In this document: positions 28,051 through 37,134 of the stretch, in pieces
How the letters are laid out: each line of letters starts with the position of its first letter
How positions within the stretch are numbered: position 1 is the first letter of the stretch
Assembly: GCF_015558675.1 (NCBI RefSeq)
Contig: NZ_JADMOL010000003.1
Location: 352,813-416,812, forward strand
Reading direction: 5' to 3'
Source of the DNA: Paenibacillus sp. 1001270B_150601_E10
GTDB lineage: Bacteria > Bacillota > Bacilli > Paenibacillales > Paenibacillaceae
DNA length: 64,000 nucleotides
Notes under the pieces: model-generated
The model's input: the letters and a program-made list of their open reading frames with translations, nothing else
What the model was told of the DNA's origin: nothing
Database searches by the model: none
Position numbers and translations under genes: made by a program

Positions 28051-28503
28051 ATGTCTATAGAGGTGGAAAACTGTAAACGGTGCGGAAAGGTATACAAAAA
28101 AGCGTACTCCAGCTTTTGCCCGGAATGCTTCGCCTTTATTCGCTCCGAGCTTACGCGCTGCAATGAGTATATGAAGAGCCATCCGGACAGCAATATTCAT
28201 GAGTTAAGTGAAGCTACAGAGGTTCCTGTTAAAAAAATCATCCGATATATGAACGAAGGCAAGCTGTACGTTCACAGACATCCAAACCTAACTTATGGCT
28301 GCTATTTCTGCGATCATCAGATTAATCGGGGATATCTATGCCGTGATTGTGCGGCCAAGTTCAATCTTGAGGTTAAGAACCTGTTCTTGGAAGACGGATA
28401 TGATTATGATCCCGATACGAAGCAGATCCGCAATCGCCCGGAGCAGCATAAGAAGGGCTACACCACGGACCGCTATACGGTTCATGGGACAAAGCGGATA
28501 TAG
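28051..28503 (+). CDS. Zinc-ribbon protein, YvyF-like (TIGR03826 style)
   Basis: 150 residues. N-terminal zinc ribbon CKRC...CPEC, a middle helical part with HELSEATEVPVKKIIRYMNE that looks like a small helix-turn-helix, and a second zinc pair CYFC...CRDC. This order matches the YvyF flagellar-operon protein family, but no flagellar genes are nearby, so it may be a paralogue with another job. ATG 28051 is eight bases after AGAGG. The start of the lipL gene follows closely. Confidence 0.6.
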   Translation: MSIEVENCKRCGKVYKKAYSSFCPECFAFIRSELTRCNEYMKSHPDSNIHELSEATEVPVKKIIRYMNEGKLYVHRHPNLTYGCYFCDHQINRGYLCRDCAAKFNLEVKNLFLEDGYDYDPDTKQIRNRPEQHKKGYTTDRYTVHGTKRI

Positions 28504-28554
28504 AAGCACGATTCTCATCTTTCGGATATGAAGCGATCAAGAGAAGAGGTGGGC

Positions 28555-29487
28555 ATGATGCCAGCAGAATATTTAACATCAGCAGAGGATGTAGAGGCGA
28601 GCCTTCATGAGCTGCTTCTGCTGGATCGGACCCAGGAGATTAGCGCGCAGGACGTTCGATATGCCTTCGCGCTCGACGAGTTGCTGTGCAAGGAGACCGG
28701 TGCTGGCGGACCTGCAATCTGTCATATATGGCGCCATCCTCGCGCCTTCGTCATGGGGCTGCGCGACAGCCGACTCCCGAGTGCGAAGCAGGCGAAAGAC
28801 TGGCTGGAAGCCCAAGGCTATGCTACAGCGGTTCGGAATTCCGGCGGAGCTGCTGTGCCGCTTGATCTTGGCGTCATCAATATCTCCTTGATTCTGCCGA
28901 AGCCCGCCAAGGGCGATCTGCACTTTCATCAAGACTTTGAGCGCATGGTGCATTTGATTCGGCTCGCGCTTCAGGAGACGGGTTACAAGGTGGCTACAGG
29001 AGAGGTTGAGGGGGCCTATTGCCCCGGTGATTTCGACCTGAGCATTAACGGCAAGAAATTCTGCGGTATCGCACAGCGAAGACAATCACATGCCTACATC
29101 GTGCAAGCCTTTGTTATCATTGAAGGCAGCGGTCAGACAAGCGCACAGTTCGTTCATGACTTCTATGCGATCGCCTCGCAGCAGGACTCGAGTAAAGCGG
29201 CGGCCCTGACGGCTTCCTCCAGCGAAGCGGAACCGGAAGCTATGCAAGAGAGCCGTATATCCTATCCTCAAGTAACGAGCGACAGCACAGCAAGCCTGCA
29301 GGAGCTGATCGGCCTAGGTGAAAGTCCTGTTGGCACCTTCATTGAAGCGATCAAGCGCGTCGTTCGCGAGCGCCAGACCGAGGCGGGCATGATATCGGCC
29401 TCTGCGCGGTTGAAGCTGCCTACGAATGAGGAGATCGTCAATATGATGGGTACGCTTCGAACGCGATATGCCATTGAAGAAAGCTAG
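28555..29487 (+). CDS. lipL: Octanoyl-[GcvH]:protein N-octanoyltransferase-like (LipL)
   Basis: About 310 residues. Biotin/lipoate ligase fold with VRNSGGAAVPLDLGVINISL and the catalytic Cys in EGAYCPGDFDLSINGKKF, then GIAQRR; these match LipL, which moves octanoyl groups from GcvH to E2 subunits during lipoate synthesis. ATG 28555 lies just after AGAGGTGG; the ATG at 28528 has no ribosome binding site. A low-complexity Ser/Ala/Glu insert sits near residues 210-250. Followed by two hairpins. Confidence 0.82.
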   Translation: MMPAEYLTSAEDVEASLHELLLLDRTQEISAQDVRYAFALDELLCKETGAGGPAICHIWRHPRAFVMGLRDSRLPSAKQAKDWLEAQGYATAVRNSGGAAVPLDLGVINISLILPKPAKGDLHFHQDFERMVHLIRLALQETGYKVATGEVEGAYCPGDFDLSINGKKFCGIAQRRQSHAYIVQAFVIIEGSGQTSAQFVHDFYAIASQQDSSKAAALTASSSEAEPEAMQESRISYPQVTSDSTASLQELIGLGESPVGTFIEAIKRVVRERQTEAGMISASARLKLPTNEEIVNMMGTLRTRYAIEES

Positions 29488-29523
29488 CCCTTGATGGACC
29501 AAACATGGTTCCATCATCAAGGG
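29488..29523 (+). terminator. Hairpin right after lipL
   Basis: Stem CCCTTGATG / CATCAAGGG, starting at the base after the stop codon; the following AATCGAATTTTG is only mildly T-rich. Confidence 0.5.
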
Positions 29524-29556
29524 AATCGAATTTTGACCATTAACGGTGATTACGAT

Positions 29557-29624
29557 AAAAAAGTCCTCCCAGTAACGGCTAATCGGGGTTCACCCCCATT
29601 CCGTCCTGCTGTGGAGGACTTTTT
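29557..29624. terminator. Terminator with internal hairpins
   Basis: Outer stem AAAAAAGTCCTCC / GGAGGACTTTTT enclosing ACGG/CCGT and GGGG/CCCC helices; T-tract on both strands. Confidence 0.8.
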
Positions 29625-29698
29625 CTATGTTTTCGCTTAATCACATTTACTCCGCTTCATTATCTATAGAGATATAGCTTACTCTTACCTTCTTTATG

Positions 29699-29845
29699 CT
29701 ACTCCAAGCATTGTCTATCAGTAACAGAGCAGTTCCTCTCCTGATCCAGAATCAGAACAGGATTCTGAATCGTATCACACAGCTCATGCGAGATCTGCTC
29801 CATCCCACCGCCCTCTAGCACAATTTTGACCAAGGCATTATTCAT
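29699..29845 (-). pseudogene. Remnant of a PucR-type transcriptional regulator
   Basis: The 48-residue frame contains LVKIVLEGGGMEQISHEL and NPVLILDQERN. This aligns with residues about 148-190 of the intact PucR regulator encoded at 51.8-53.5 kb in this window (TLSNKGSEQIIHSLAKLIGN, then PVTLYDR), sharing EQI-H-L and I-NPV---D. Everything before and after this segment of a normal regulator is missing, including the helix-turn-helix. It lies head to head with the guanine deaminase remnant, so the two were probably a divergent purine-use pair whose inner parts were deleted. Confidence 0.65.
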
Positions 29846-29854
29846 ATCAAGCGA

Positions 29855-30166
29855 CCTCACGCAGAGATAGTCGCGGTTCGAGAAGCCTGCAAGACCTTGG
29901 GCACGATGGATCTGTAAGGCTGCACCGTTTACGCTACCTGCGAGCCATGCCCGATGTGCGTATCGTTTATGATTTGGGCAGGCATCAAGGAGGTCTACTA
30001 TTGCAGCACAGCGGAAGATACTGATAAGCACGGCTTCAGCGATATGCATCTTCGCAAATATCTGAAGGGCGAGGATGACAGCGTCATTCGCATGGTCAAA
30101 GTCCCAGCTCGCGAGGATTGTGACCACCTATTCGAGCACTTCCACAAGCTGCAAGAGCAGCAATGA
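29855..30166 (+). pseudogene. Decayed guanine deaminase (C-terminal two thirds, internal stop)
   Basis: In one frame it reads PHAEIVAVREACKTLGTMDL, a TAA at 29915-29917, then GCTVYATCEPCPMCVSFMIW and AGIKEVYYCSTAEDTDKHGF. HAE and PCPMC are the zinc and catalytic motifs of the guanine/nucleoside deaminase family. The TAA sits where related proteins usually have Ser, a one-base change from TCA. The N-terminal third, including the substrate pocket, is absent and the frame breaks just before HAE. So it is a pseudogene by both deletion and nonsense mutation. Confidence 0.82.
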
Positions 30167-30172
30167 CGTCAT

Positions 30173-30208
30173 AGAGCCACAATACCGCTCTGGTATTGCG
30201 GCTCTTTT
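30173..30208 (+). terminator. Terminator of the old guanine deaminase gene
   Basis: Stem AGAGCCACAATACC / GGTATTGCGGCTCT (one mismatch) followed by TTTTTC. Confidence 0.8.
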
Positions 30209-30250
30209 TCTACCTATTTAGATGCACTTGTTGTGCGCTATACGAAAGAA

Positions 30251-30279
30251 ATGGCTCCTGCAAACATGCAGAAGCCATC
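30251..30279 (-). terminator. Terminator of the GH18 gene
   Basis: Stem ATGGCTCCTGC / GCAGAAGCCAT with one mismatch and TTTCTTTC on the minus 3' side. Confidence 0.65.
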
Positions 30280-30345
30280 TCCCTGAATACGAATCCCAAG
30301 GCTGCTCGTTATGCAACGCCAGCATACCTACGATCCGCTAACTTA

Positions 30346-31383
30346 TTATTTGTTGAATGTCTGATTCATGGACTCAATCAACGTATGCGTGTCATCTTGG
30401 CAGTACTCCCAGAACATGATTCCAGCCAGGTTGTGCTCCATAATATACTCGCACTTGTGAGCGACAGAAGTTGGATCCTCATACGTAATAAAAGTGCTGC
30501 CGTCAAACAAGAACGGAGCCTTTGCTTCATCATCCCAGTGGCGAGCGAAACCATTTTTATCAATGTATTCCTTCACAAGCTCCGCATAGCTAGGGCCGTA
30601 GCCGCCATTGCCAGGGGACATTTGCAAGAAGCCGTTATTTACATTCGGAACGTCCTTCCACATGCGGGAATAGAACGCAGCGCCAACGACGATCTTCTCT
30701 GCAGGCACGCCAGCATTCATGAACAAGCGCACGGATTGATCCACGCTGATGCGGAACAGATCCCCTGTAGATGTATAGAGGTTCGTATGGTGACCCGTCA
30801 GCACCTGGAAGCCACCGCGCATGTCGTACGTCATCAATTGAACGAAATCAAGGTACTGCTGTACCTTATCCATCTCTGTACCGTCGATATAGTATTGGTC
30901 TGCTCCTGCTGCAATCGTCAGCATGAAATGACGTCCTTGTTCCTTGCCATATGCATCAAGCGCTTCACGGATTTCTTTTAACAGAAGTGTAAAGTTCTCT
31001 TTGTCGCTAGGCGAAGAAGCGATGCCCGCTTCCGAGTAGCACGGGTATTCCCAATCGAGATCCACACCGTCAAATGGCGCAGCCTTCAGTACCTCTACTG
31101 CAGATTCTGCAAATGCGCGTCTGCCTTCAGCTGTGGAAGCTGCTTCAGAGAAGCCGCCGGCACTCCAACCACCAACAGACAACAGGATAAGCAAGCCTGG
31201 ATTAATCGATTTCAAACGGTCTAGCTCTTTAAGCTGCTTCAAGTGAGCAATGGTAATGCGATCTTCCTTCACGTGACCAAACGCAATGTTTATATGAGTC
31301 AGCTTTTTCGCGTCATCCTCCGTCACCAAATGCAAGGTAGGATCGCCGACATAGCCAGCAAGAATGCGAGATTGTTTTGTCAT
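30346..31383 (-). CDS. Glycoside hydrolase family 18 protein (chitinase-like)
   Basis: 345 residues forming a single GH18 barrel. The catalytic motif DGVDLDWEYP (DxxDxDxE, near residue 128) is intact, as are SVGGW and the QLMTYDMRGG strand with the substrate-binding MTYD. There is no signal peptide or carbohydrate-binding module, so the enzyme is predicted to be cytoplasmic, unlike secreted chitinases. Likely substrates are imported chitin oligosaccharides, but sporulation-type GH18 roles cannot be excluded. A long dyad lies 48 bases upstream. Confidence 0.87.
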   Translation of the reverse strand: MTKQSRILAGYVGDPTLHLVTEDDAKKLTHINIAFGHVKEDRITIAHLKQLKELDRLKSINPGLLILLSVGGWSAGGFSEAASTAEGRRAFAESAVEVLKAAPFDGVDLDWEYPCYSEAGIASSPSDKENFTLLLKEIREALDAYGKEQGRHFMLTIAAGADQYYIDGTEMDKVQQYLDFVQLMTYDMRGGFQVLTGHHTNLYTSTGDLFRISVDQSVRLFMNAGVPAEKIVVGAAFYSRMWKDVPNVNNGFLQMSPGNGGYGPSYAELVKEYIDKNGFARHWDDEAKAPFLFDGSTFITYEDPTSVAHKCEYIMEHNLAGIMFWEYCQDDTHTLIESMNQTFNK

Positions 31384-31430
31384 GATTATCCCCTCTCCAA
31401 TACCAGTACAGTCTCGTTATTGTTATCGGT

Positions 31431-31461
31431 AACTATACTGGGCAGATCACCCAATATAGTT
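31431..31461 (-). promoter_or_regulatory. 31-base operator-like dyad upstream of the GH18 gene
   Basis: Arms AACTATACTGGG (31431-31442) and CCCAATATAGTT (31450-31461) pair over 11 of 12 positions around a seven-base centre. It lies 48-78 bases before the GH18 start and suggests control by a dimeric repressor; no such regulator is adjacent. Confidence 0.55.
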
Positions 31462-31900
31462 GTGTTACGTGCATTATACTATAAGATGAAAGCTTTTACG
31501 AATACGTTATCATTGGAAAAACAAGGATACCCCTTCTTTTTCTCCGTTTCATCATGAAAGCGCTAAAACATAGACTACGTCTCATGTTCTAGCATTGCCA
31601 AGCAACACCTGGTCCATCTCATCATGAAGGAGCCGACTTTCATACTGCTTCCCTATCAGTATGACGGATTGTTATAGATATTCCCTCCTATCATTGCTAT
31701 CATCATAATAGCTTCATTGAAGCGATGCATTGTCTCTTCATTTGCTCGAGTCTTCGTTGGAACTTACATACATAAGCTACTCCATGCCGCATGGCTGTCT
31801 CCATCTCGTTATGACTAGATCGATAAGCTCCTTCTTGACCTTCACGCAGCGTCAACCTGTAATCTCTCTTCTGGATACGATTAACGAGGAGGAGAAAGCG
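31462..31900. other. Intergenic stretch without a recognised gene
   Basis: About 440 bases between the divergent GH18 and methyltransferase genes. A plus-strand frame is open upstream of the methyltransferase ATG, but it has no ribosome binding site and no family signal, so I leave it out. Confidence 0.4.
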
Positions 31901-32611
31901 ATGCCTAATCATGAAGAAATCTATCGTCATGATCCCAAGCGGTACCATGAAATGATTGCGAAGCAGCCGGATCTAAGGAAGGTTATTCAAGACATCGTGC
32001 ATGTTGAAGGGAAGGACATTGTTGATCTAGGTGCCGGGACAGGAAGATTGACTGCCTCGCTCGCGCCGTTGTCACGTTCGATCATCGCACTTGATCAATC
32101 GGAAGCTATGCTTGAACTTAATCGACATCGGCTGTCAGCGCTTGGCCTAGACAATTGGAAGACACAATTGGCTGACCATCGGCAGCTGCCGCTTCAGGAT
32201 CAATGTGCGGATCTCGTCACAGCTGGATGGAGCATCTGCTATCTGGCTGCAGCCGATCGCCCCGATTGGGAGCATTCTCTTCAGCTTGTCATGAATGAGA
32301 TCCATCGAATCCTGCGGCCAGATGGAACGGTCATTATCATCGAAACAATGGGTACCGGAACAACTGAGCCTAGCCCGCCAAGCTTCTTGCAGCCTTACTA
32401 CCACGCACTAGAGCATCAATATGGCTTCGCTTCGAGTCTAGTACGAACCGATTATCAATTTGCCAATGTGGAGGAAGCCTTTTCGTACATCTCCTTCTTC
32501 TTTGGAGATGAGCTGGCTGAGCAGCTCCTCACGCAGCAGCTTGCTACCGTAATGGAATGGGCAGGCATCTGGTGGAGAAAAGGCAGAATGGGGCTTAAAG
32601 AACCTTTTTAA
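31901..32611 (+). CDS. Class I SAM-dependent methyltransferase
   Basis: 236 residues. Motif I is DIVDLGAGTGRLTASL (SAM-binding), followed by an acidic IIALDQSEAML and the post-I DLVTAGWSICYL strand; IHRILRPDGTVIIIETMG closes the fold as in Methyltransf_11/25. Cytoplasmic; substrate unknown. ATG 31901 lies after GAGGAGGAG. Confidence 0.85.
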   Translation: MPNHEEIYRHDPKRYHEMIAKQPDLRKVIQDIVHVEGKDIVDLGAGTGRLTASLAPLSRSIIALDQSEAMLELNRHRLSALGLDNWKTQLADHRQLPLQDQCADLVTAGWSICYLAAADRPDWEHSLQLVMNEIHRILRPDGTVIIIETMGTGTTEPSPPSFLQPYYHALEHQYGFASSLVRTDYQFANVEEAFSYISFFFGDELAEQLLTQQLATVMEWAGIWWRKGRMGLKEPF

Positions 32612-32749
32612 ATCTTCATTCGTCTTTGCAAGCCTTTTACGACCATCGATAAGCGCAACCATGATGACACTGTCACAAGAACGCACGGAATGACAGGATA
32701 CTGGCAGTACGCAACTCTATAATGAAACTATCGAAGGAGAGATCACGGA

Positions 32750-33616
32750 ATGGAATGGTTGAACCGTATGACGAATGCGATCCAATATATCGAGGAACAT
32801 ATCGATGGAGAGCTGAAGAGCGAGGATATTGCCAAGATCGCCTGCTCCTCGACCTTCCACTTTCAGCGTATGTTCTTAATGCTGACAGATATGACATTGG
32901 CGGAGTATATTCGCAAGCGCAGGCTGACGCTAGCCGCTCAGGAGCTTGCCATGACAGATGCCCGAGTACTCGATATTGCGCTAAAGTACGGTTATGATTC
33001 ACCGGAATCGTTCGCCAAAGCATTCCGCAAGGCCCATGGCATTACACCTTCAGCTGCCAGGCAGCCGGGTGCTACGCTCAAGGCCTTCCCCCGTCTCTCC
33101 TTCCACTTTTCCTTGAGAGGAGATCAAGACATGGACTATCGTATTGAGCAAAAAGAGGCATTTTCTGTACTAGGAAAGAAACTTCGTGTAACTTCTATTG
33201 ATGGTGAGAATCTGAAAGCCATTCCTGCCTTCTGGAATGAAATGAACAGCAATGGCATGAGCGATCGCCTATGCGAGCTGTCACCAGAATCCAGCATGTA
33301 TGGAATCTGTATGCACATGGATATGGATACACGATTTTTTGACTACATGATCGCTGTTGATACGCCTGCAGCCTGCGCAGATGAACTTAAGCCGTTCGAT
33401 ACAGAGGAGATTCCTGCTGCAACATGGGCAATCTTTACTTCTGTCGGACCGATGCCTGACGCTGTTCAAAAAACATGGCAGCGTGTCTTCCAAGAGTGGC
33501 TGCCTGCAACGGGCTATGAGCATACCGGTGGACCTGAGCTTGAAGTGTATCTTCCAGGAGATCCAGCTGCTGCCGACTATCGCTGCGAAGTTTGGATTCC
33601 TGTGATGAAGAAATAA
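32750..33616 (+). CDS. AraC-family regulator with GyrI-like effector domain
   Basis: 288 residues. Two helix-turn-helix units at the N-terminus (SEDIAKIACSSTFHFQRMFL; ALKYGYDSPESFAKAFRKAH), then from residue 125 a GyrI-like small-molecule binding domain (VLGKKLRVTS, IPAATWAIFTSVGPMP, ELEVYLPGDP). This domain order is that of Rob/SoxS-type and YdeE-like regulators that bind drugs or small hydrophobic molecules. ATG 32750 follows GAAGGAG. Target unknown. Confidence 0.88.
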   Translation: MEWLNRMTNAIQYIEEHIDGELKSEDIAKIACSSTFHFQRMFLMLTDMTLAEYIRKRRLTLAAQELAMTDARVLDIALKYGYDSPESFAKAFRKAHGITPSAARQPGATLKAFPRLSFHFSLRGDQDMDYRIEQKEAFSVLGKKLRVTSIDGENLKAIPAFWNEMNSNGMSDRLCELSPESSMYGICMHMDMDTRFFDYMIAVDTPAACADELKPFDTEEIPAATWAIFTSVGPMPDAVQKTWQRVFQEWLPATGYEHTGGPELEVYLPGDPAAADYRCEVWIPVMKK

Positions 33617-33667
33617 TTGCAGTAGGGGGCTTGGGCAAGCCATAGTCCTTTCTCAATGACATTAATA

Positions 33668-33702
33668 CAAAAAAGAGACCTGTTTCTAGGGTCTCTTTTT
33701 TG
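33668..33702. terminator. Strong terminator after the AraC-type gene
   Basis: Stem AAAAAAGAGACC / GGTCTCTTTTTT with an eight-base loop. Confidence 0.88.
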
Positions 33703-34213
33703 CTGCAAGCACAATTTCAATTTGTTTGCAATGAGGTTTTTCGAGCAGGGTAAAAAAACAGTGAAATCAAGCGATAAAACGCCTATTTAAATCCTCTATT
33801 TCTATTTTTTACAACGGTTATTTTGCCTCTTCATGCATTTCAAGGCAGCCAAATTCGGTTATATAGTTATCAGCATCACAACCGCATCCCCTGCTGGACA
33901 TGCTGAAAACGCCTCAATCCTGACAGAATGGTGAACATTGTGACAAAATTGAAAAATGCTTGGGATGTAAATTATGGATATGTGATCGAAATTCAAAATG
34001 GACGAATTCGGCGTTTTTTCAGTGATTTTGGTCACATTTGAGGTTTTCTTTATATTGCAATGACATATTTCACTTCAAGTTATGGATATATAATCCATTA
34101 ATGTTTTATTATTCAATTTGTTTTCCTAATCCTTACTTACTAACATATACGGTGACCAGCGTTATCCCAACATTATTTATATATTGTTTCTTCTTAGAGA
34201 AAGGGGTGCCTTA
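33703..34213 (+). promoter_or_regulatory. Long upstream region of qoxABCD with two dyads
   Basis: AT-rich, no gene. CAGTGATTTTGGTCACAT (34020-34037) has a GTGA-N6-TCAC core like the Rex-type site upstream of cydA; FNR or CRP-type proteins also bind this form. ATGGATATATAATCCAT (34082-34098) is a perfect 17-base dyad that contains TATAAT, a likely -10, and its left part TTATGGATAT is repeated directly at 33972-33981. Confidence 0.5.
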
Positions 34214-35161
34214 ATGAAACGAAAAGGGTTGTTACTCGCATTTATGTCAACTCTTCTCCTTCTGCTTACGGGCTGCGAGCCATTGCTCGTCTTGAATCCA
34301 AAAGGTCCACAAGCAGAAACACAGGCCAATACCATCATCTTCTCCATCTTTGTGATGGCCTTCGTGTTATTGGTGGTCTATATCTTATTCGTCGTCTTCT
34401 TAACAAAGTATCGCGCATCTAAGCTGCCGGACGATTATGAGCCGCCACATGAAAAGGGTAACAAATGGCTTGAAATTATTTGGACCGTTATTCCGGTTCT
34501 CATCGTTATCGTCTTGTCCGTCGTAACGGTGAAGACAACCAACGCTGTAGAGAAAGTACCAGTTGGCTATGAGAATCAAAAGCCACTAGTCATCTACGCT
34601 TCCTCCTCAAACTGGAAATGGCATTTCAGCTATCCAGAGGAGAATATCGAAACCGTAAACTATGTAAACATTCCAACAAACCGTCCTGTTGAATTCCGTA
34701 TGTACTCATTCGGCCCGATTACGAGCTTCTGGATTCCTCAGCTTGGCGGTCAAAAGTATGCCATGAGCGACATGGTTACGAAGCTTCACTTCGTTGCTGA
34801 TCATGAAGCATCGATGCTTGGACGAAACTCCAACTTCAACGGTGAAGGCTATGCTCACATGGAGTTCGAGGTCTTGTCGATGTCGCCAACGAAGTTTGAC
34901 GAATGGATAAAGGACGTTCAGTCAAATGAGTCTGAGATTACAGAAGAAGAGTTTGACAAGCTGCTCGCAACACCGCATGTTGGTCGTAAATCATACACAG
35001 GTACACACTTAAGCTTCCGTCCTGCTCCTGAAGGCGAGCATGCCGGACACAATCACGGTTCAGACTCTGAATCCGAATCCGATATGGACCACAGCAACAT
35101 GGACCATGGCGATATGGATCAAAGTGAACATACGGAATCGGAACATTCGAATCATGAGTAA
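34214..35161 (+). CDS. qoxA: Quinol oxidase aa3-type, subunit II
   Basis: 315 residues. Lipoprotein signal with lipobox LLLTGC, two membrane segments (about 40-65 and 85-105), then the cupredoxin domain. The CuA Cys/His ligands are absent ([18 protein letters not shown] where cytochrome c oxidases have CxExCGxxH), so this is a quinol, not cytochrome c, oxidase. The last 40 residues are unusually His/Met/Asp-rich ([19 protein letters not shown]), a possible metal-binding tail. ATG 34214 follows AAAGGGG. First gene of qoxABCD. Confidence 0.92.
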   Translation: MKRKGLLLAFMSTLLLLLTGCEPLLVLNPKGPQAETQANTIIFSIFVMAFVLLVVYILFVVFLTKYRASKLPDDYEPPHEKGNKWLEIIWTVIPVLIVIVLSVVTVKTTNAVEKVPVGYENQKPLVIYASSSNWKWHFSYPEENIETVNYVNIPTNRPVEFRMYSFGPITSFWIPQLGGQKYAMSDMVTKLHFVADHEASMLGRNSNFNGEGYAHMEFEVLSMSPTKFDEWIKDVQSNESEITEEEFDKLLATPHVGRKSYTGTHLSFRPAPEGEHAGHNHGSDSESESDMDHSNMDHGDMDQSEHTESEHSNHE

Positions 35162-35190
35162 AAGACAGCTCAGAAAGGAGTCAACACGGT

Positions 35191-37134
35191 ATGAAATGGG
35201 ATGAGTTCTTCGTTACCGGTGAACCGATGATTTATGGCGCGATGGCCAGTATCGTCTTGGTATCCGTCGCAATCGTAGCCGGCTTAACGTATTTCAAGAA
35301 GTGGGGCTATCTCTGGAAAGAATGGCTCACTACCGTTGACCATAAACGCATCGGCGTCATGTACATCATTTCCGCCCTGCTCATGCTCTTCCGCGGTGGT
35401 ATGGACGGGCTCTTGATGAGAGGACAGCTGGCGAAGCCTGAGAATGGCTTGCTTGACGCACAGCACTACAACGAGATTTTTACAACACACGGGGTCATCA
35501 TGATTCTCTTCATGGCGATGCCATTTATCATTGGACTTATGAACGTCGTCATTCCCCTTCAGATTGGTGCACGCGACGTTGCATTCCCAAGACTGAACGC
35601 TGTCAGCTTCTGGCTGTTCTTCTTCGGGGCAATGCTGTTCAACCTTAGCTTTGTTATCGGTGGATCCCCAGATGCTGGTTGGTCCGCATACTTCCCACTC
35701 GCAAGCAATGAATTCAGTCCTACGGTGGGGAATAACTATTACGCGATTGCCCTTCAGATTGCCGGTATCGGTACATTGATGACGGGTATCAACTTTATTG
35801 TTACCATCCTTAGAATGCGTGCGCCTGGCATGACATTGATGAAAATGCCGATGTTCACATGGTCTGTCTTGATCACTTGTGTCATCATCACGTTCGCATT
35901 CCCTGTCTTGACGGTTGCGCTTGCGCTGATGACTGTCGATCGTCTCTTTGGCGGCCAATTCTTTACGATGGCCAACGGCGGTATGGATATGCTCTGGGCG
36001 AACCTGTTCTGGGTATGGGGTCACCCTGAGGTATACATTGTTATCCTGCCTGCATTCGGTATTTATAGTGAAATTATATCTACGTTCTCTAGAAAGAACC
36101 TATATGGTTATACATCCATGGTTGTCAGTATGGTTGCGATCTCTGCCCTGTCCTTCCTTGTATGGGCTCACCACTTCTATACAATGGGTCACGGAGCAAT
36201 GGTTAATGGTATCTTCTCCATTACGACAATGGCGATCGCCGTACCGACCGGGGTTAAGATCTTTAACTGGCTGTTTACGCTAAGGAAAGGGAAGATCGAA
36301 TTTACAACACCGATGCTTTACTCCCTTGCCTTTATCCCGATCTTTACGATTGGTGGCGTTACAGGGGTTATGCTTGCAATGGCAAGTGCCGATTATCAAT
36401 ATCACAACACGATGTTCTTGGTCGCTCACTTCCACTACGTATTGATTCCAGGTACGGTATTTGCGGTTATCGCAGGCTTGTACTACTGGTTCCCTAAATT
36501 GTTCGGCTTCCGCTTGAACGATCGCCAAGGGAAGATCACATTCTGGACTATTGCAATCAGCTTTAACGTTACGTTCTTGCCATTGTTCTTCTTAGGACTA
36601 AAAGGTATGACACGTCGTATGTACACGTACTCTGCCGAGACGGGCTTCGGTCCGCTGAACTTGATCGCAACCATCGGTGCGGTTGGCTTGGCAATCGGCT
36701 TTGCAATGCTCGTATATAACATCTACTGGAGCTTCCGTTATGCGCCGCGCGATACAACGGGGGACCCATGGAATGCACGCACACTGGAATGGGCAACACA
36801 CAGCCCGATCCCAGATTACAACTTTGCGATTACACCTAAAGTGGAAAGCTTGGATTGCTTCTGGAACATGAAGAAGGGCAAAGAGAAATTGTTCGAAGGC
36901 GAAATTGAAGAAATTCATATGCCTAGCAACAGCGGTCAGCCGTTCGTACTCGGCGTCATCTTCTTCATCTTAGGATTTGCTCTCGTATTCAGCTGGTGGG
37001 TTCCAGCGATTGTCGGGGGACTCGGTGTTCTCGTTATGCTTGCCGTTCGCTCCTTCGAGCGCGATCACGGCTATCACATCCCAGTCAGCGAGATCAAAAA
37101 GACGGAACAACGATTGCGGGGTGAGACCGTATGA
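35191..37134 (+). CDS. qoxB: Quinol oxidase aa3-type, subunit I
   Basis: 647 residues, about 14-15 membrane segments. Heme and copper ligands are all present: FTTHGVIMI, the His-Tyr pair in [21 protein letters not shown] for CuB, and [11 protein letters not shown] for the two hemes. It reduces oxygen to water and pumps protons using menaquinol. ATG 35191 is ten bases after AAAGGAG. Longer than cytochrome c oxidase subunit I, as expected for QoxB. Confidence 0.95.
   Translation: MKWDEFFVTGEPMIYGAMASIVLVSVAIVAGLTYFKKWGYLWKEWLTTVDHKRIGVMYIISALLMLFRGGMDGLLMRGQLAKPENGLLDAQHYNEIFTTHGVIMILFMAMPFIIGLMNVVIPLQIGARDVAFPRLNAVSFWLFFFGAMLFNLSFVIGGSPDAGWSAYFPLASNEFSPTVGNNYYAIALQIAGIGTLMTGINFIVTILRMRAPGMTLMKMPMFTWSVLITCVIITFAFPVLTVALALMTVDRLFGGQFFTMANGGMDMLWANLFWVWGHPEVYIVILPAFGIYSEIISTFSRKNLYGYTSMVVSMVAISALSFLVWAHHFYTMGHGAMVNGIFSITTMAIAVPTGVKIFNWLFTLRKGKIEFTTPMLYSLAFIPIFTIGGVTGVMLAMASADYQYHNTMFLVAHFHYVLIPGTVFAVIAGLYYWFPKLFGFRLNDRQGKITFWTIAISFNVTFLPLFFLGLKGMTRRMYTYSAETGFGPLNLIATIGAVGLAIGFAMLVYNIYWSFRYAPRDTTGDPWNARTLEWATHSPIPDYNFAITPKVESLDCFWNMKKGKEKLFEGEIEEIHMPSNSGQPFVLGVIFFILGFALVFSWWVPAIVGGLGVLVMLAVRSFERDHGYHIPVSEIKKTEQRLRGETV

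Noticed and set aside
29699-30127. A 142-codon minus-strand frame across the deaminase region
   Set aside because: Its first two thirds are the antisense of the guanine deaminase remnant. Only the last 48 codons show regulator homology, so it is a chance fusion frame and not one gene.
35284-36024. A 246-codon minus-strand frame inside qoxB
   Set aside because: Antisense shadow of a membrane protein gene, with His/Asp/Glu-rich composition typical of such shadows.
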